DNA of 64,000 nt from Nocardia asteroides (lineage in GTDB: Bacteria > Actinomycetota > Actinomycetes > Mycobacteriales > Mycobacteriaceae): assembly GCF_900637185.1 (NCBI RefSeq), contig NZ_LR134352.1, positions 4,268,001 to 4,332,000 on the forward strand, in the 5' to 3' direction. Of this stretch, positions 36,664 through 46,367 are shown one piece after another (position 1 is the stretch's first letter; each line of letters opens with the position of its first letter). The notes under the pieces are model-generated. The model was not told where the DNA came from, made no database searches, and saw nothing but the letters and a program-made list of their open reading frames with translations. The position numbers were made by a program, and so were the translations under genes.

Positions 36664-37337
36664 GTCCGCTCGCCCGGTGCCAGGCGCGCGATGTCGGGGT
36701 TGCGGATCTGCAGCAGCTGCCCGGCGATGATGTCGGTGAGATGCTCACGGGTGGTGTCGAATTCCCCGCGCATCCAGGCCGCCACCAGCTCGAGAGTCCC
36801 ACTCACCACGACATAGGCGGCCATGGACAGATCCCGCGCGTCGGTCGGCGATTCCGGCAGGATCTCCTGGCCCACCGAGGCCACCGAGGCGGCGATGGCG
36901 TGCTGGGTCGACAGCCGCGCCGCCTGCAGCGCCTCGGTGCTGTGCGCATTGAGCAGCACCGCGTGCCTGCGCGGGTCGGCGATCAGGAATCCGAGCGCGG
37001 CGTCGGCGGCGGCCCGCACCTGGCTGTGCAGGTCGGGTTCGGCGGCCCTGGTCGCGGTGATGACCGCCGCGATGCCCTCGGTGGTGAGCTCGTCGAGCAG
37101 TTCCGAGAGCAGGGCGTCGCGGTCGGCGAACTGCTCGTAGAAGTAGCGATCGTTGAGCCGGGCCCGCGCGCAGACCGCCCGCTTGGTGACCGCCGGCGCG
37201 CCGCCCTCGGCCAGCAGGTCCAGCGCCGCCTCGAACAGGGCGCCGCGCCGGCGGGCGCGGCGCTCCTCGGCGGCCACGCCCGCGTAGGCCCGTGGCGTGG
37301 CGGGGTTCTCGCCGGGCTCACCCGTCGTCTTGACCAT
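36660..37337 (-). CDS. TetR-family regulator
   Basis: A 225-residue regulator with HTH AVTKRAVCARARLNDRYFYEQF. ATG 37337 (MVKTTGEPGENP) is chosen because the longer frame runs into the divergent MpaB-type gene. A 32-bp inverted repeat in the shared intergenic region is its likely operator, with repression of itself and the oxygenase. Confidence 0.9.
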   Translation of the reverse strand: MVKTTGEPGENPATPRAYAGVAAEERRARRRGALFEAALDLLAEGGAPAVTKRAVCARARLNDRYFYEQFADRDALLSELLDELTTEGIAAVITATRAAEPDLHSQVRAAADAALGFLIADPRRHAVLLNAHSTEALQAARLSTQHAIAASVASVGQEILPESPTDARDLSMAAYVVVSGTLELVAAWMRGEFDTTREHLTDIIAGQLLQIRNPDIARLAPGERT

Positions 37338-37368
37338 CACTTCATTCTGGTGCACTCTGACACCACAC

Positions 37369-37400
37369 GATATTCTGGAGTCGCACGACACCAGAATATC
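37369..37400. promoter_or_regulatory. TetR operator candidate upstream of MpaB-type gene
   Basis: The arms GATATTCTGG (37369-37378) and CCAGAATATC (37391-37400) are exact 10-bp complements with a 12-bp spacer. A further ATTCTGG half-site lies at 37344-37350. The sites lie between the divergent TetR and MpaB-type genes. Confidence 0.78.
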
Positions 37401-37452
37401 GCTCGACGACGACCCGGTGCGACGCCTGCACGCTGGAACAAAGGAGTTCCCG

Positions 37453-38376
37453 ATGACCTGCCCCGTGCTCCACACCACGGAAATCCCCACTACCGAACAC
37501 GTTTCCGACGCGGTCGCCCGCTTCGAACGCGTCGGCGGATCGGTCCTGTTCGGCCTGTTCGCGGTGGGCCTGTTCGACCAGCCCATGCTCCCGCCGGTCT
37601 CCGCCGCCCTGGAAGCCACCGGCCGCTCGCGCAACCAGCCGTGGGAACGCGCCCTGCGCACCGCCGCCGCCGACCAGCTCATCTACCACGGCGAAGAACC
37701 CGACGCCGCCACCGAAGCCGAACGCCTGATGCTGCTGCACCGCGACGTCAAAGGCATCGGACCCGACGGACAGCGCTACTCCGCGCTCAACCCGCAGGCC
37801 TGGAACTGGATCCTGTACTCCACGTTCTTCGTCCAGCGCGGCGCTTACGTCGCCCTCACCGGCACCGAACCCACGCCCGCCGAGAACCAGGCCATCTGGG
37901 ACCACTACCGGCACAAGACCCGCGGCCTGCACCTGCCCGGCAACTCGGCGCCGATCGCGGACTACCCCGCACTGGTCGCCCACTACGAACGCATGGCCAC
38001 CGAAGAACTCCACGTGACACCGGCACTGACCGCCGCGGTCGACTCGGTCCGCCACTCCCCGCTGCCGCACTTCCTGCCCGCCGTGGCCGGACCGATGTGG
38101 CGCCTGGGCTCACCCCTGATCAGCCACCTGGTGCTCGTGCTCGGCATCGGCATCATGCACCCCGCCGTGCGCGCCCGCATGCCCTACACCTGGACCCGCC
38201 GCCACGACCGCGAATTCGACGCCGTCACCGCGATCCTGCGGGTGACGTTCGACCGGCTGCCCGCCGCCGTCACCGACTCGCCGATGGCCCGCAACCGGCG
38301 CAAATACCGCAAGCTGGTGGACCGCTACCGGGACGTGGGACTCACCTCCTTCGCCCCCGAACACGCCCGCCGCTGA
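37453..38376 (+). CDS. MpaB/Lcp-type oxygenase (DUF2236) family protein
   Basis: A 307-residue protein of the oxygenase MpaB family, related to rubber oxygenase (Lcp), a b-type heme oxygenase fold. The conserved core is LHRDVKGIGPDGQRYSALNP followed by AWNWILYSTFF. A C-terminal hydrophobic stretch (LVLVLGIGIMHPAV) may associate with membrane. It probably oxidises a hydrophobic substrate. AAGGAG at 37441-37446 supports ATG 37453. It is controlled by the divergent TetR. Confidence 0.88.
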   Translation: MTCPVLHTTEIPTTEHVSDAVARFERVGGSVLFGLFAVGLFDQPMLPPVSAALEATGRSRNQPWERALRTAAADQLIYHGEEPDAATEAERLMLLHRDVKGIGPDGQRYSALNPQAWNWILYSTFFVQRGAYVALTGTEPTPAENQAIWDHYRHKTRGLHLPGNSAPIADYPALVAHYERMATEELHVTPALTAAVDSVRHSPLPHFLPAVAGPMWRLGSPLISHLVLVLGIGIMHPAVRARMPYTWTRRHDREFDAVTAILRVTFDRLPAAVTDSPMARNRRKYRKLVDRYRDVGLTSFAPEHARR

Positions 38377-38389
38377 CGGCGAGCCCGGA

Positions 38390-39028
38390 TCACGGCGCGT
38401 CGCCGTAGACGACCAGCCAGATGGCGCGGCCCAGGCCCTCGGCCAGGTCCGCGTCATCGATCCCGGTCTCCCCCGCCACCGCGTACGCCGTCGTCCGCTC
38501 CACCATCGCGGTCAGAATCACCGCGGTCGACCGCGGATCGAGCTGCGGCGCAACACTTCCCGCCGCCCGCTCGGCCGCCAGCCGCGCCGTCACGACCTCG
38601 GTGAACGCCGCGACCCTGGCCCGCCAATACGCACCCACCTCCCGGTCGTAGGCGGCGACCTCGCTCAACGCCACCAGCAGGAACCGATGCGCCCGCACAC
38701 CCTCGATCATCGCGGCCGCCGCCTGTACCACCCCGGCCTGACGATCGGTGCGCTCGGCACTCCACCAGCGTTCGGCCGCGGCGAACAGCTCGGCGGTCGC
38801 CAGCTCCCCCAACCGGATCAGCAGACTGCTCTTGTCCGGGAAATACCGGTAGAAGGTGGACCTCGCCGCTCCCGAGGCCGCCGCGATGCGCTGCACCGCC
38901 AGCTCGGTGAACGGCGTGCCCTGCGACAGCAGCTCCTCCACCGCGTGCAGCACCCGCCGCTCGAACTCGGCACGACGGTCCTCGGGCGGGGTCCGCGCCG
39001 AACGCGGGACACGGGTCAGCGACGGCAT
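38390..39028 (-). CDS. TetR-family regulator
   Basis: A 212-residue regulator; HTH FTELAVQRIAAASGAARSTFYRYF. ATG 39028 follows GAGGGGG and removes a low-complexity extension of the open frame. It is divergent from the FAD-dependent oxidoreductase gene, with a 21-bp perfect palindrome just before that gene's start. Confidence 0.9.
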   Translation of the reverse strand: MPSLTRVPRSARTPPEDRRAEFERRVLHAVEELLSQGTPFTELAVQRIAAASGAARSTFYRYFPDKSSLLIRLGELATAELFAAAERWWSAERTDRQAGVVQAAAAMIEGVRAHRFLLVALSEVAAYDREVGAYWRARVAAFTEVVTARLAAERAAGSVAPQLDPRSTAVILTAMVERTTAYAVAGETGIDDADLAEGLGRAIWLVVYGDAP

Positions 39029-39185
39029 CGGCACCCCCTCGACCGGGCGGCCGCGAGCACACATGCGTCGACCATCCGCCCATTGTGCCCCCGTCCGCCC
39101 GTCCGGGACCGGCAACCGCGCAGCCGCCCGCACCGACACCCCCCGCCCGTGCGGTTGACAGTGCCGACCACCCACCGGATCATCT

Positions 39186-39206
39186 TCTCGGACACACTGT
39201 CCGAGA
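39186..39206. promoter_or_regulatory. 21-bp palindromic operator candidate
   Basis: TCTCGGACA (39186-39194) and TGTCCGAGA (39198-39206) are exact 9-bp arms around CAC. The site ends 4 bp before the FAD oxidoreductase ATG, so binding would block initiation. The divergent TetR at 38390 is the obvious candidate. Confidence 0.78.
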
Positions 39207-39210
39207 CTCG

Positions 39211-40629
39211 ATGACCGAGGCGGTACCCATGCTCGAATCCCCCCTCACCTCGGCCGAGTCGGCCGACGTCGTCATCGTCGGCGCCCGCTGCGCCGGCTCG
39301 GCGACCGCGGTGACGGCGGCGCGAGCCGGCCGCACAGTCGTCGTCCTCGACGCCGCCGCGTTCCCCTCCGACACCCTCTCCACCCACCTGCTCTGGCCCG
39401 CGGGCGTGGCCGAACTCCGGCGCCTGGGCGCGCTGGAGGCCGTCGAACAGCTCGGCGCGCCCCGGCTGACCCGCGCTTACGCCGAAGGCGCCGGCTACGG
39501 AATCGGCTCGACCTTCCCCACCGTCGACGGCATCGACTACGCCCTGTGTGTCCGCCGCACCGGACTCGACGACGCCCTCGTCCGCACCGCGATCGCCGCG
39601 GGCGCCGAGATCCGCCAGCGCTGCCGGGTGATCGCGGTCCTCTGGGACGGCGACCGCTGCGCCGGCGTGCGCTACACCGACCGCACGGGCACCGTCGCCG
39701 AGATCAGGGCGCGCGTGGTCGTCGGCGCGGACGGCCGCCGCAGCACGGTGGCCCGCGCGGTCGGCGCCGACCAGCCGTTCCTCACCGTGCCCAGCGGGCG
39801 CGACTGCTATTTCGCCTACTGGCGCGACAATGGCGAGCACCCCCGCGACACCGCCGCGCAATGGCGCCACGGCCCCGACCTGGGCACCGCGTTCCCCTGT
39901 GACGACAACCTGATCCTGAGCCTCGTCCAGCCGCCCGCGGCGCCGGGGCGTTCCGGGCTCGGCGCGGCCGAGCGCCGCTACACCGAAGCACTCCAGCGGA
40001 TTCCCGCGCTGTCCACCCGGCTGGCGGGCTGCGAACGCGTCGGCCGGGTCCGCGCCGCGACCGGCATCGCCTCCTATTTCCGCCGCTCGGCCGGACCCGG
40101 CTGGGCACTGCCCGGCGACGCCGGACATTTCAAGGACCCCGTCACCGCCCAGGGCATCCGCGACGCCCTGCACTACGGCCGACTACTCGGCGAGACGATC
40201 GCCGCCTGCCTCGACGACCCCGCCGCCCTCGATCGCGCCCTGCGGGAGTGGGAACACCGGCGCGTCGTCGAATGCCGCGCCATCTTCCACTGGACCAACC
40301 GCCTGGCGCGCGGAGAAGCCATGCGCCCCTTGGAGATCGAGCTGTACCGGCGCGCCACCGGCGACCCCGAACTGGCCCGCATCACCACCGGCATCTTCTC
40401 CCGCACCCATCACCCCGCCGACCTGCACACCCCCGGACTCGCCGTCGGCCTGGTCGCCGGCGCACTGCGCCACCATCCCGCCGACACACCCGCCGTACTC
40501 GCCGACCTCGTGCACGAGATCCGCGGCGCCACCCGCAACGCCGTCACCAACCGGACCGTCCTCAACGGCCGGACCACCGGCCCGCTTCCCATGCCGGCCA
40601 CCGTCCCGGTCGACGCCGTCACGCACTGA
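39211..40629 (+). CDS. FAD-dependent oxidoreductase (PHBH/geranylgeranyl reductase-like)
   Basis: A 472-residue flavoprotein. The N-terminal FAD motif is VVIVGARCAGSATAVTAARAG with Arg-Cys in the glycine loop, as in p-hydroxybenzoate-hydroxylase-like and geranylgeranyl-reductase-like enzymes. VVVGADGRRSTVAR and PGDAGHFKDPVTAQGIRDAL are the DG and GD motifs. The ~90 C-terminal residues are less typical. It likely hydroxylates or reduces a hydrophobic substrate. The start ATG 39211 directly follows the palindrome; regulation by the divergent TetR is likely. Confidence 0.88.
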   Translation: MTEAVPMLESPLTSAESADVVIVGARCAGSATAVTAARAGRTVVVLDAAAFPSDTLSTHLLWPAGVAELRRLGALEAVEQLGAPRLTRAYAEGAGYGIGSTFPTVDGIDYALCVRRTGLDDALVRTAIAAGAEIRQRCRVIAVLWDGDRCAGVRYTDRTGTVAEIRARVVVGADGRRSTVARAVGADQPFLTVPSGRDCYFAYWRDNGEHPRDTAAQWRHGPDLGTAFPCDDNLILSLVQPPAAPGRSGLGAAERRYTEALQRIPALSTRLAGCERVGRVRAATGIASYFRRSAGPGWALPGDAGHFKDPVTAQGIRDALHYGRLLGETIAACLDDPAALDRALREWEHRRVVECRAIFHWTNRLARGEAMRPLEIELYRRATGDPELARITTGIFSRTHHPADLHTPGLAVGLVAGALRHHPADTPAVLADLVHEIRGATRNAVTNRTVLNGRTTGPLPMPATVPVDAVTH

Positions 40630-40675
40630 CGCCGTCAAGACGAGACGTGCCGTTCCAGTTCGCTAGACTCGTCCC

Positions 40676-41275
40676 ATGGCACGCACCACCCCCGACGGCA
40701 CCCGCCGCAGCGAACGGTCCCGCGTCGCGATCCTCACCGCCACCCGCGAACTCATCGGCGAGACCGACTACGCCAAACTCACCATCGAGGCGATCGCCGC
40801 CCGCGCCGGCGTCGGCAAGCAGACCATCTACCGGTGGTGGCCGTCCAAAGGCGCCGTCGTCTTCGACGCCCTGCTCGCCGCCAGCGAACACCCCGACCAC
40901 GGCGGCATCGAACTGCCCGACACCGGCGACATCACCACCGACCTGCGCACCGTCCTGCGCGCCACCGCCACCGAATTCGCCGACCCCGCCTTCGCGGGCC
41001 CGATCCGCGCCCTGACCACCGAGATCGTCAACGACGCCGCCCTCGCCGAGACCTACCGCGAACGCATGGAACTGCCCCTGCGCGAGGCCAAGAAGCGCCG
41101 CCTGCGCAGCGCCCAACAGGCAGGCCAACTGCGCGCCGACGCCGACCTCGACCTGGTCGTCGACCTGCTCTACGGCCCACTGACCCACCGCTGGCTGCAA
41201 CGCAGCGGCCCCCTCGACGACGACTTCGCCGACGCCCTCGTCGAGGCGGTCCTGCGCGCCTTCGCCCCCGCCTGA
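40676..41275 (+). CDS. TetR-family regulator (TetR_C_11-like)
   Basis: A 199-residue regulator; HTH LTIEAIAARAGVGKQTIYRWW with the WPSKGAVVFDAL helix. The C-terminal region (YRERMELPLREAKKRRLRSAQQAGQL) matches a large TetR subgroup. It is convergent to the carboxylic acid reductase gene (4 bp between stops), and 46 bp downstream of the FAD oxidoreductase. The target is not obvious. Confidence 0.92.
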   Translation: MARTTPDGTRRSERSRVAILTATRELIGETDYAKLTIEAIAARAGVGKQTIYRWWPSKGAVVFDALLAASEHPDHGGIELPDTGDITTDLRTVLRATATEFADPAFAGPIRALTTEIVNDAALAETYRERMELPLREAKKRRLRSAQQAGQLRADADLDLVVDLLYGPLTHRWLQRSGPLDDDFADALVEAVLRAFAPA

Positions 41276-41279
41276 CCCC

Positions 41280-44200
41280 TTACCCGAGCAGCCCCAGCGC
41301 CCCGAGATCACCCACGTACTTGCGCATCAGCTCCGGACCCAGATGCGGAATATCGGCGTCGGCTCCCACCCCCGCCGCCCGCACCGCCGCGCGGAAACCG
41401 TCGGCGGGCAACGCCGAACCCGCCACCGGCACACCCGGCCGCCGATACGCGTGCATCAGCGGCAGCACCGTATGTTTGCGCCGCTCCTCGGGCAACGCGC
41501 GCAACGCCGCCTCGAAACGCGCCGACCACGTGGCGAAATCGTCGATCCGGTCGATCCGATGACCGGCCTCGATCAGCCAGTCCACGAACACATCCAGCGA
41601 AATCCCGTCGTCGTGCGGATTCACCACATCGAAGGTCCGGTACCCGGTGGTCGCCGCCGCACCGAGCGCGGTCACCGCCGCCGCGACGAAATCGGCGGGC
41701 AGCCCGTCATAGTGCGCGCGCTGCCGCCGCCCCTGGGAATCGGTGCGGTAGAACGACTTCGGCGCGATCCCGGTGACCAGCAGACTCAGCAGCAGCCGGG
41801 TGAACACATCGGGCACGTTCACCTGCCCGGGATACTCGCTGTGCGCCAGGATCATGTCCGACCGGAACACCGCCACCGGCAACCCGAACCGGTCCGACGC
41901 CTCCCGCAGCAACACCTCCCCCGCCCACTTGCTGTTGCCGTAACCATTGGCATAGGAGCCGTCCAGGCGGCGCACCGGACTCATCGTCCGCACATCACCG
42001 TCCTCGGCGAACGACTCCCCCTGCGCGGCCACCGCCACCGTCGACAGATAGCTCACCGGCGTGCGCCGACCGGTCAGCGCCAACCGGATCACCTCGGCCG
42101 TACCGACCACATTGGGCCCGAACAGCTGGGCATAGGGCAGCACATGATTCACCAGTGCCGCCGAATGCACGATCAGATCGACCTCGCCCGCCAGCCGCCG
42201 CCAGGTCGCGTCGTCCACACCGAAACGCGGTTCCCCGATGTCACCGGCAACCACCTCCAGCGCCCCGGACAGCGCCTCGACATGCGCGCGCAGCGACGGA
42301 TCGGTGTCGAACACCGCGTCCAGCCGCGCCCGCGCCGCCGTCACGTCCGCACCCCGCACCACACAGATCACCCGTCCACCCACCGGCGCCAACCGCTCCA
42401 GCCAGGCCAGCAGCAGAAACCGGCCGAGATAGCCGTTCGCACCCGTGATCAGCACCGTCCGCGCCGGATCCGCCGCGGGCTCCAGCCCCACCGCCGCGTC
42501 CAGCAGCGCCGGATCCAGGAACTTCGCCAAGGTCAGCTCCGACGCCCGGATCTCGGTGGCGCCCACCCCGTGCACCGTCTCGACATCGACACGCCGCGCC
42601 CCCGGCTCCCGCTCCCGCCGAACGTAACCCGCGATCCCGGCCAGATCGCTGTCGGGCCCCAGCAGCACATTCACCGGCACCTCCACACCGAGCAGATCCC
42701 GCAGCAACGTCGAATACGTCAGCGCCGCCAGCGAATCCCCACCCAGCTCACCGAACCGCGCCGACGGCCGCAGATCCGCCGCCGCACACCCCAGCACCGC
42801 GAGCGCCGCCCGAGCCACCACCTCGTCCACCGGCAACATGGGCGCTTCCCGGCGCAACCGCTCGAGCTCCGCCTCCTGCTCACGCACCACCTCGTCGTAG
42901 AGGGCGTCCAACCGCGCCCCGTAGCGCTGTTTCAGCGCGGGCCGCAACAACTTCGACACCCCGGACAACAAGCCGTTGTCCACCGAGAACGGCACGGACT
43001 CGATCAGGAAATCCCGCGGGATCTCGTACGGCTCCAGCTCCGCCGCCACTGCCGCACGCTGCAACGAGGCACCCAGCTCCGCCCGCAACGACGCCGCCGG
43101 GCCCGCCAGCGCAGCCTCGGTCGGCACGATCACCGCCAGCAGATACGCCCGCTCGCTGCTGCCGTACACATAGATCTGACGCACCAGATCGGCGCCGGCG
43201 AACACCGCCTCCAGCCGCGACACCGTCACGAACTCACCCTGCGACAGCTTCAGCACATTGTTGCGCCGGTCGACATAGGCGACCCGATCCGGCCCCAGCT
43301 CGGCCACCACGTCACCGGTGCGGCAGAAACCGTCCTCGTCGAACACCTGCGCCGTCACCTCCGGACGCCGGTAGTACCCCGAGATCATCGTCGTGGTCTT
43401 CAGCAGCAACTCACCGCGCGGATACGGCTTGTCCGTCGAGAAATAGCCCAGCTCCGGCACATCCACGAGCTTGTAGTCCAGCACCGGCGGCCGCATCACC
43501 TTCGTATCGAAGATGACCCCACCCCCGGTCTCGGTCGACCCGTACCCGTCGTGCAACCGCAACCGCAGCACCGACTCGACGAAACGACGCAGCTCCGGCG
43601 CGATCGGCGCGCTTCCGCACAGCACCGTCAGCAACCGTCCACCCAGCACCCGCTCCCGCAACTCGCCCCGCACCTCCTCGGCGAGCACCTCCGGATCCAC
43701 ACCAGCGTCCGCACGACGATCGACCTCACGCCGGAACCGGTGCAGGAGCATGTCGCACACCCGCGGCACCAGGAAGATCTCCGTCGGCCGCACCAGCGCG
43801 ATGTCCTCGAACAGCGTCGACATGTCCGCGGCCGCCGTGAAATAGGCGGTACCGCCCCGCGCCAGCACCCCGTTGAGCGTCAGCCGCGCCGCGATATGGC
43901 TCATCGGCAGAAAGTTGACATTGAGCACCGCGACCGGCCGCGCCGGCTGCCACCCCGCCGCCACCAGACGGTCGGTGTACATCGCGCCCTTGGGCGTGCC
44001 GGTGCTGCCGGAGGTGTAGATCAGCATGGCGAGGGGATCGTCCTGCGGCGCGGGCACCACCAACGGAGCCGGGTCGGCGAGCCTGCCGCGATCGATCACC
44101 TCCGCCACCGTGCTCAGTACGATCGGCGAATTCGCCGCGCGCAACCGGGCCCGCGCCGCTGCCAGCACCTCCCGATCGTTGTCGTCGTCGGCATGATGAT

Positions 44201-44762
44201 CGAACACCACCAGCGCCCGCGGCGCCGCCCCGGCCAGCACCACATCCAGCGCGACAGCCAGGTTCGCGGTATCCACCGCCAGCACCCGCGGCGCCGTCTC
44301 GTCCAGAATCGACCGCAGCTGCGTCGCGCTCGCCCCCGCCTGCAACGGCACCGCGACCGCGCCGAGATGGATCGTCGCCAGATCGAGCACCGTGTAGTCC
44401 GCGCCCGTGAACCCGAGCGTGGCGACGAACTCCCCCGCCGCCAGCCCCTCGGCATACCAGCTCGCGGCCAGCGCCCGAGCCCGCTCCCACACCTCGCCGT
44501 AGGTCAGCAGCTCGAACTCCGGCAGCAACCGCCGCGTCGCCCGGCCCGCCTCGACGACCAGCTCCGTCCGGCGCACACCGAGCGCGGGCCGGTCCGCGTA
44601 CGCGGTCATCACCGTCGAGACGATCCGCGCCAACGGCGTTCCCGGCGTCGTCACCCTCGCGTGCGCCTCCGGGATCGGCGTCGCCGCCCGGATCTGCGCG
44701 TCCTGCGCGTACAGCGCCCGGATGCGGTCGGCCAGCCGATCCGCGTCCACCTCGACCGTCAT
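41280..44762 (-). CDS. car: Carboxylic acid reductase
   Basis: A 1160-residue, three-domain enzyme that reduces carboxylic acids to aldehydes with ATP and NADPH. The adenylation domain has P-loop [15 protein letters not shown] near residue 250, [11 protein letters not shown] and TGDVV. The carrier domain has [10 protein letters not shown] with phosphopantetheine Ser677. The reductase domain starts [12 protein letters not shown] near 770, with the catalytic YGNSKW. The length equals known Nocardia and Mycobacterium CARs. It needs a phosphopantetheinyl transferase, not seen in this window. ATG overlaps the upstream esterase stop (ATGA, 44759-44762), so a hydrolase-released acid may be its substrate. 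Confidence 0.96.
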   Translation of the reverse strand: MTVEVDADRLADRIRALYAQDAQIRAATPIPEAHARVTTPGTPLARIVSTVMTAYADRPALGVRRTELVVEAGRATRRLLPEFELLTYGEVWERARALAASWYAEGLAAGEFVATLGFTGADYTVLDLATIHLGAVAVPLQAGASATQLRSILDETAPRVLAVDTANLAVALDVVLAGAAPRALVVFDHHADDDNDREVLAAARARLRAANSPIVLSTVAEVIDRGRLADPAPLVVPAPQDDPLAMLIYTSGSTGTPKGAMYTDRLVAAGWQPARPVAVLNVNFLPMSHIAARLTLNGVLARGGTAYFTAAADMSTLFEDIALVRPTEIFLVPRVCDMLLHRFRREVDRRADAGVDPEVLAEEVRGELRERVLGGRLLTVLCGSAPIAPELRRFVESVLRLRLHDGYGSTETGGGVIFDTKVMRPPVLDYKLVDVPELGYFSTDKPYPRGELLLKTTTMISGYYRRPEVTAQVFDEDGFCRTGDVVAELGPDRVAYVDRRNNVLKLSQGEFVTVSRLEAVFAGADLVRQIYVYGSSERAYLLAVIVPTEAALAGPAASLRAELGASLQRAAVAAELEPYEIPRDFLIESVPFSVDNGLLSGVSKLLRPALKQRYGARLDALYDEVVREQEAELERLRREAPMLPVDEVVARAALAVLGCAAADLRPSARFGELGGDSLAALTYSTLLRDLLGVEVPVNVLLGPDSDLAGIAGYVRREREPGARRVDVETVHGVGATEIRASELTLAKFLDPALLDAAVGLEPAADPARTVLITGANGYLGRFLLLAWLERLAPVGGRVICVVRGADVTAARARLDAVFDTDPSLRAHVEALSGALEVVAGDIGEPRFGVDDATWRRLAGEVDLIVHSAALVNHVLPYAQLFGPNVVGTAEVIRLALTGRRTPVSYLSTVAVAAQGESFAEDGDVRTMSPVRRLDGSYANGYGNSKWAGEVLLREASDRFGLPVAVFRSDMILAHSEYPGQVNVPDVFTRLLLSLLVTGIAPKSFYRTDSQGRRQRAHYDGLPADFVAAAVTALGAAATTGYRTFDVVNPHDDGISLDVFVDWLIEAGHRIDRIDDFATWSARFEAALRALPEERRKHTVLPLMHAYRRPGVPVAGSALPADGFRAAVRAAGVGADADIPHLGPELMRKYVGDLGALGLLG

Positions 44763-46288
44763 GCCTCGTTCAGCCCGTCGAGCACGTCACCGACCGAGGC
44801 GATCCGCACACCCTGCCACGCCTCCCGTTGCAGCGGGTCGGGATCGATCAGCATGCGCGTCGGATGATCGATGATGCAGGTCGCCCGCCGCTCCGCGGTA
44901 TACGGCGACCACATCGGCAGCGGCTCCCCGGTCCGGGCGAAAGCCAGCCAGTTGTCCTGCATCTGATCCTGCACGTAGCGGAAGGAACGCCGCCCGCCCG
45001 CCGCCGTCATCGCCCGCCCCACCGGGGTGTCGACCCAGCCGAACACCGGGACGAGCTCCAGCGCGTGCGTCGCGCCGAACCCGGCCAGCCGCACCGCACG
45101 GGGCGCGTAGTCGAACCGGTACGCGTAGGTCGGCGCGTACCGGCTGTGCCCCTCCAGCACCGCCAGCGTCGGCCGCCAGAACATGAAGTCACCGCCAATC
45201 CGCACCGCGGTCCGCGCCGCCGGATAGCCCGGATAGCTGCGGATCACCCGCTGCTCGGCACCCGGCTCACACCGGCCGAAAGCGGTCGCCAGCTGCGCGG
45301 GGGTGTGCGGGACGGCCTTGGCGAAGCGCTGGAACAGCGTCGCCTCGTCGCGGTTGGTGCCGATGATCAGCGGCACCGGATGCGCCCGGCCCGCGGCGAT
45401 CGCGTCCAGCGGCGCCTCCGGCAGGAAATCACCGTCCACCACCGGCGTGTACGGGAAGCTTCCCGGCAGGTCACGCAACGATCGGGCCAGCGCGCGATCA
45501 CCCGCCCGGCCCAGTTCACCCGCCGGCGTCGTGGTCAGCACCCGCACCGCGTCGGCGGGATCGGCGCCGAGCCGGTCCAGGCAGGCACGGGCGAACCGGC
45601 GGGACTCCGCGCGGCTCGCGGTCCAGTCGGCGGGGGCACTCTGCGCGATCGCCCGGTGGAACAGGCCGCGAGCCGCGGGAGTCGCGAGCAGCGTGATCAC
45701 CGCGTGCGCCCCGGCCGACTCGCCGAAGACGGTCACATTGTCGGGATCGCCGCCGAACGCGGCGATATTGCGCCGCACCCACTCCAGCGCCGCGACCTGA
45801 TCACGCAGGCCGAGATTGGCTTCGAAAGGCCGGTCGGGCGTGGAGAATTCGCTGAAGTCGACATAGCCGAGGGTTCCGAGCCGGTACGTCATCGACACCA
45901 CGATCACGTCACCGCGCACCGCCAGCCGCGCGCCCGAGTACATGCTCGCCGCGCCGATCAGGTAGCCGCCGCCGTGGATGAACACCATCACCGGGCGCGG
46001 TCCCGTCGACGGCGTCGCGGGAGCGGTCACGTTGAGGGTCAGGCAGTCCTCGCCGGTGGGCTGCCACGTCCGCGCGCCGGTCCGCGAACCACTGGGGTTC
46101 TGGACGGCGGCTTTGCCGAACTCGGTCGCCGCCCGCACCCCCGTCCACGGTTGTACGGGCTGGGGAGCGCGGAACCGCAGTTCTCCGACGGGCGGGGCCG
46201 CGTAGGGGATTCCGCGCCAGCTCAGAACTCGACGGCCCGCACGACCGCGCACGACTCCGTCGGCGGTCACGATCTCGGTGGACACCAT
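44759..46288 (-). CDS. Type-B carboxylesterase/lipase
   Basis: A 509-residue carboxylesterase. Motifs in order are [19 protein letters not shown] (oxyanion hole), [10 protein letters not shown] (nucleophile Ser), [12 protein letters not shown] and [13 protein letters not shown] (His). It lacks a signal peptide, so it is cytosolic. It is the first gene of the operon with car and would supply free carboxylic acids from esters. Two adjacent palindromes lie 15 bp upstream of the start. Confidence 0.93.
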   Translation of the reverse strand: MVSTEIVTADGVVRGRAGRRVLSWRGIPYAAPPVGELRFRAPQPVQPWTGVRAATEFGKAAVQNPSGSRTGARTWQPTGEDCLTLNVTAPATPSTGPRPVMVFIHGGGYLIGAASMYSGARLAVRGDVIVVSMTYRLGTLGYVDFSEFSTPDRPFEANLGLRDQVAALEWVRRNIAAFGGDPDNVTVFGESAGAHAVITLLATPAARGLFHRAIAQSAPADWTASRAESRRFARACLDRLGADPADAVRVLTTTPAGELGRAGDRALARSLRDLPGSFPYTPVVDGDFLPEAPLDAIAAGRAHPVPLIIGTNRDEATLFQRFAKAVPHTPAQLATAFGRCEPGAEQRVIRSYPGYPAARTAVRIGGDFMFWRPTLAVLEGHSRYAPTYAYRFDYAPRAVRLAGFGATHALELVPVFGWVDTPVGRAMTAAGGRRSFRYVQDQMQDNWLAFARTGEPLPMWSPYTAERRATCIIDHPTRMLIDPDPLQREAWQGVRIASVGDVLDGLNEA

Positions 46289-46302
46289 GGCCTCACAGTA
46301 CG

Positions 46303-46320
46303 TGGTACCAGCGGTACCGC
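46303..46320. promoter_or_regulatory. Adjacent GGTACC palindromes upstream of the esterase-car operon
   Basis: TGGTACCA (46303-46310) and GCGGTACCGC (46311-46320) are both self-complementary and lie back to back, 14 bp from the esterase start. This is a possible regulator site or promoter element; no cognate regulator is adjacent except, at the far end of the operon, the TetR at 40676. Confidence 0.45.
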
Positions 46321-46367
46321 GCAGGAAGTTCGGTCGTCTAACGGTCCACGCCGACTAGACTGGCCCG

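Noticed and set aside
41343..44867. A 1174-codon open frame antisense to car
   Set aside because: It is Arg/His/Gln-rich with no family sequence, a typical high-GC antisense shadow of the clearly coding car gene.
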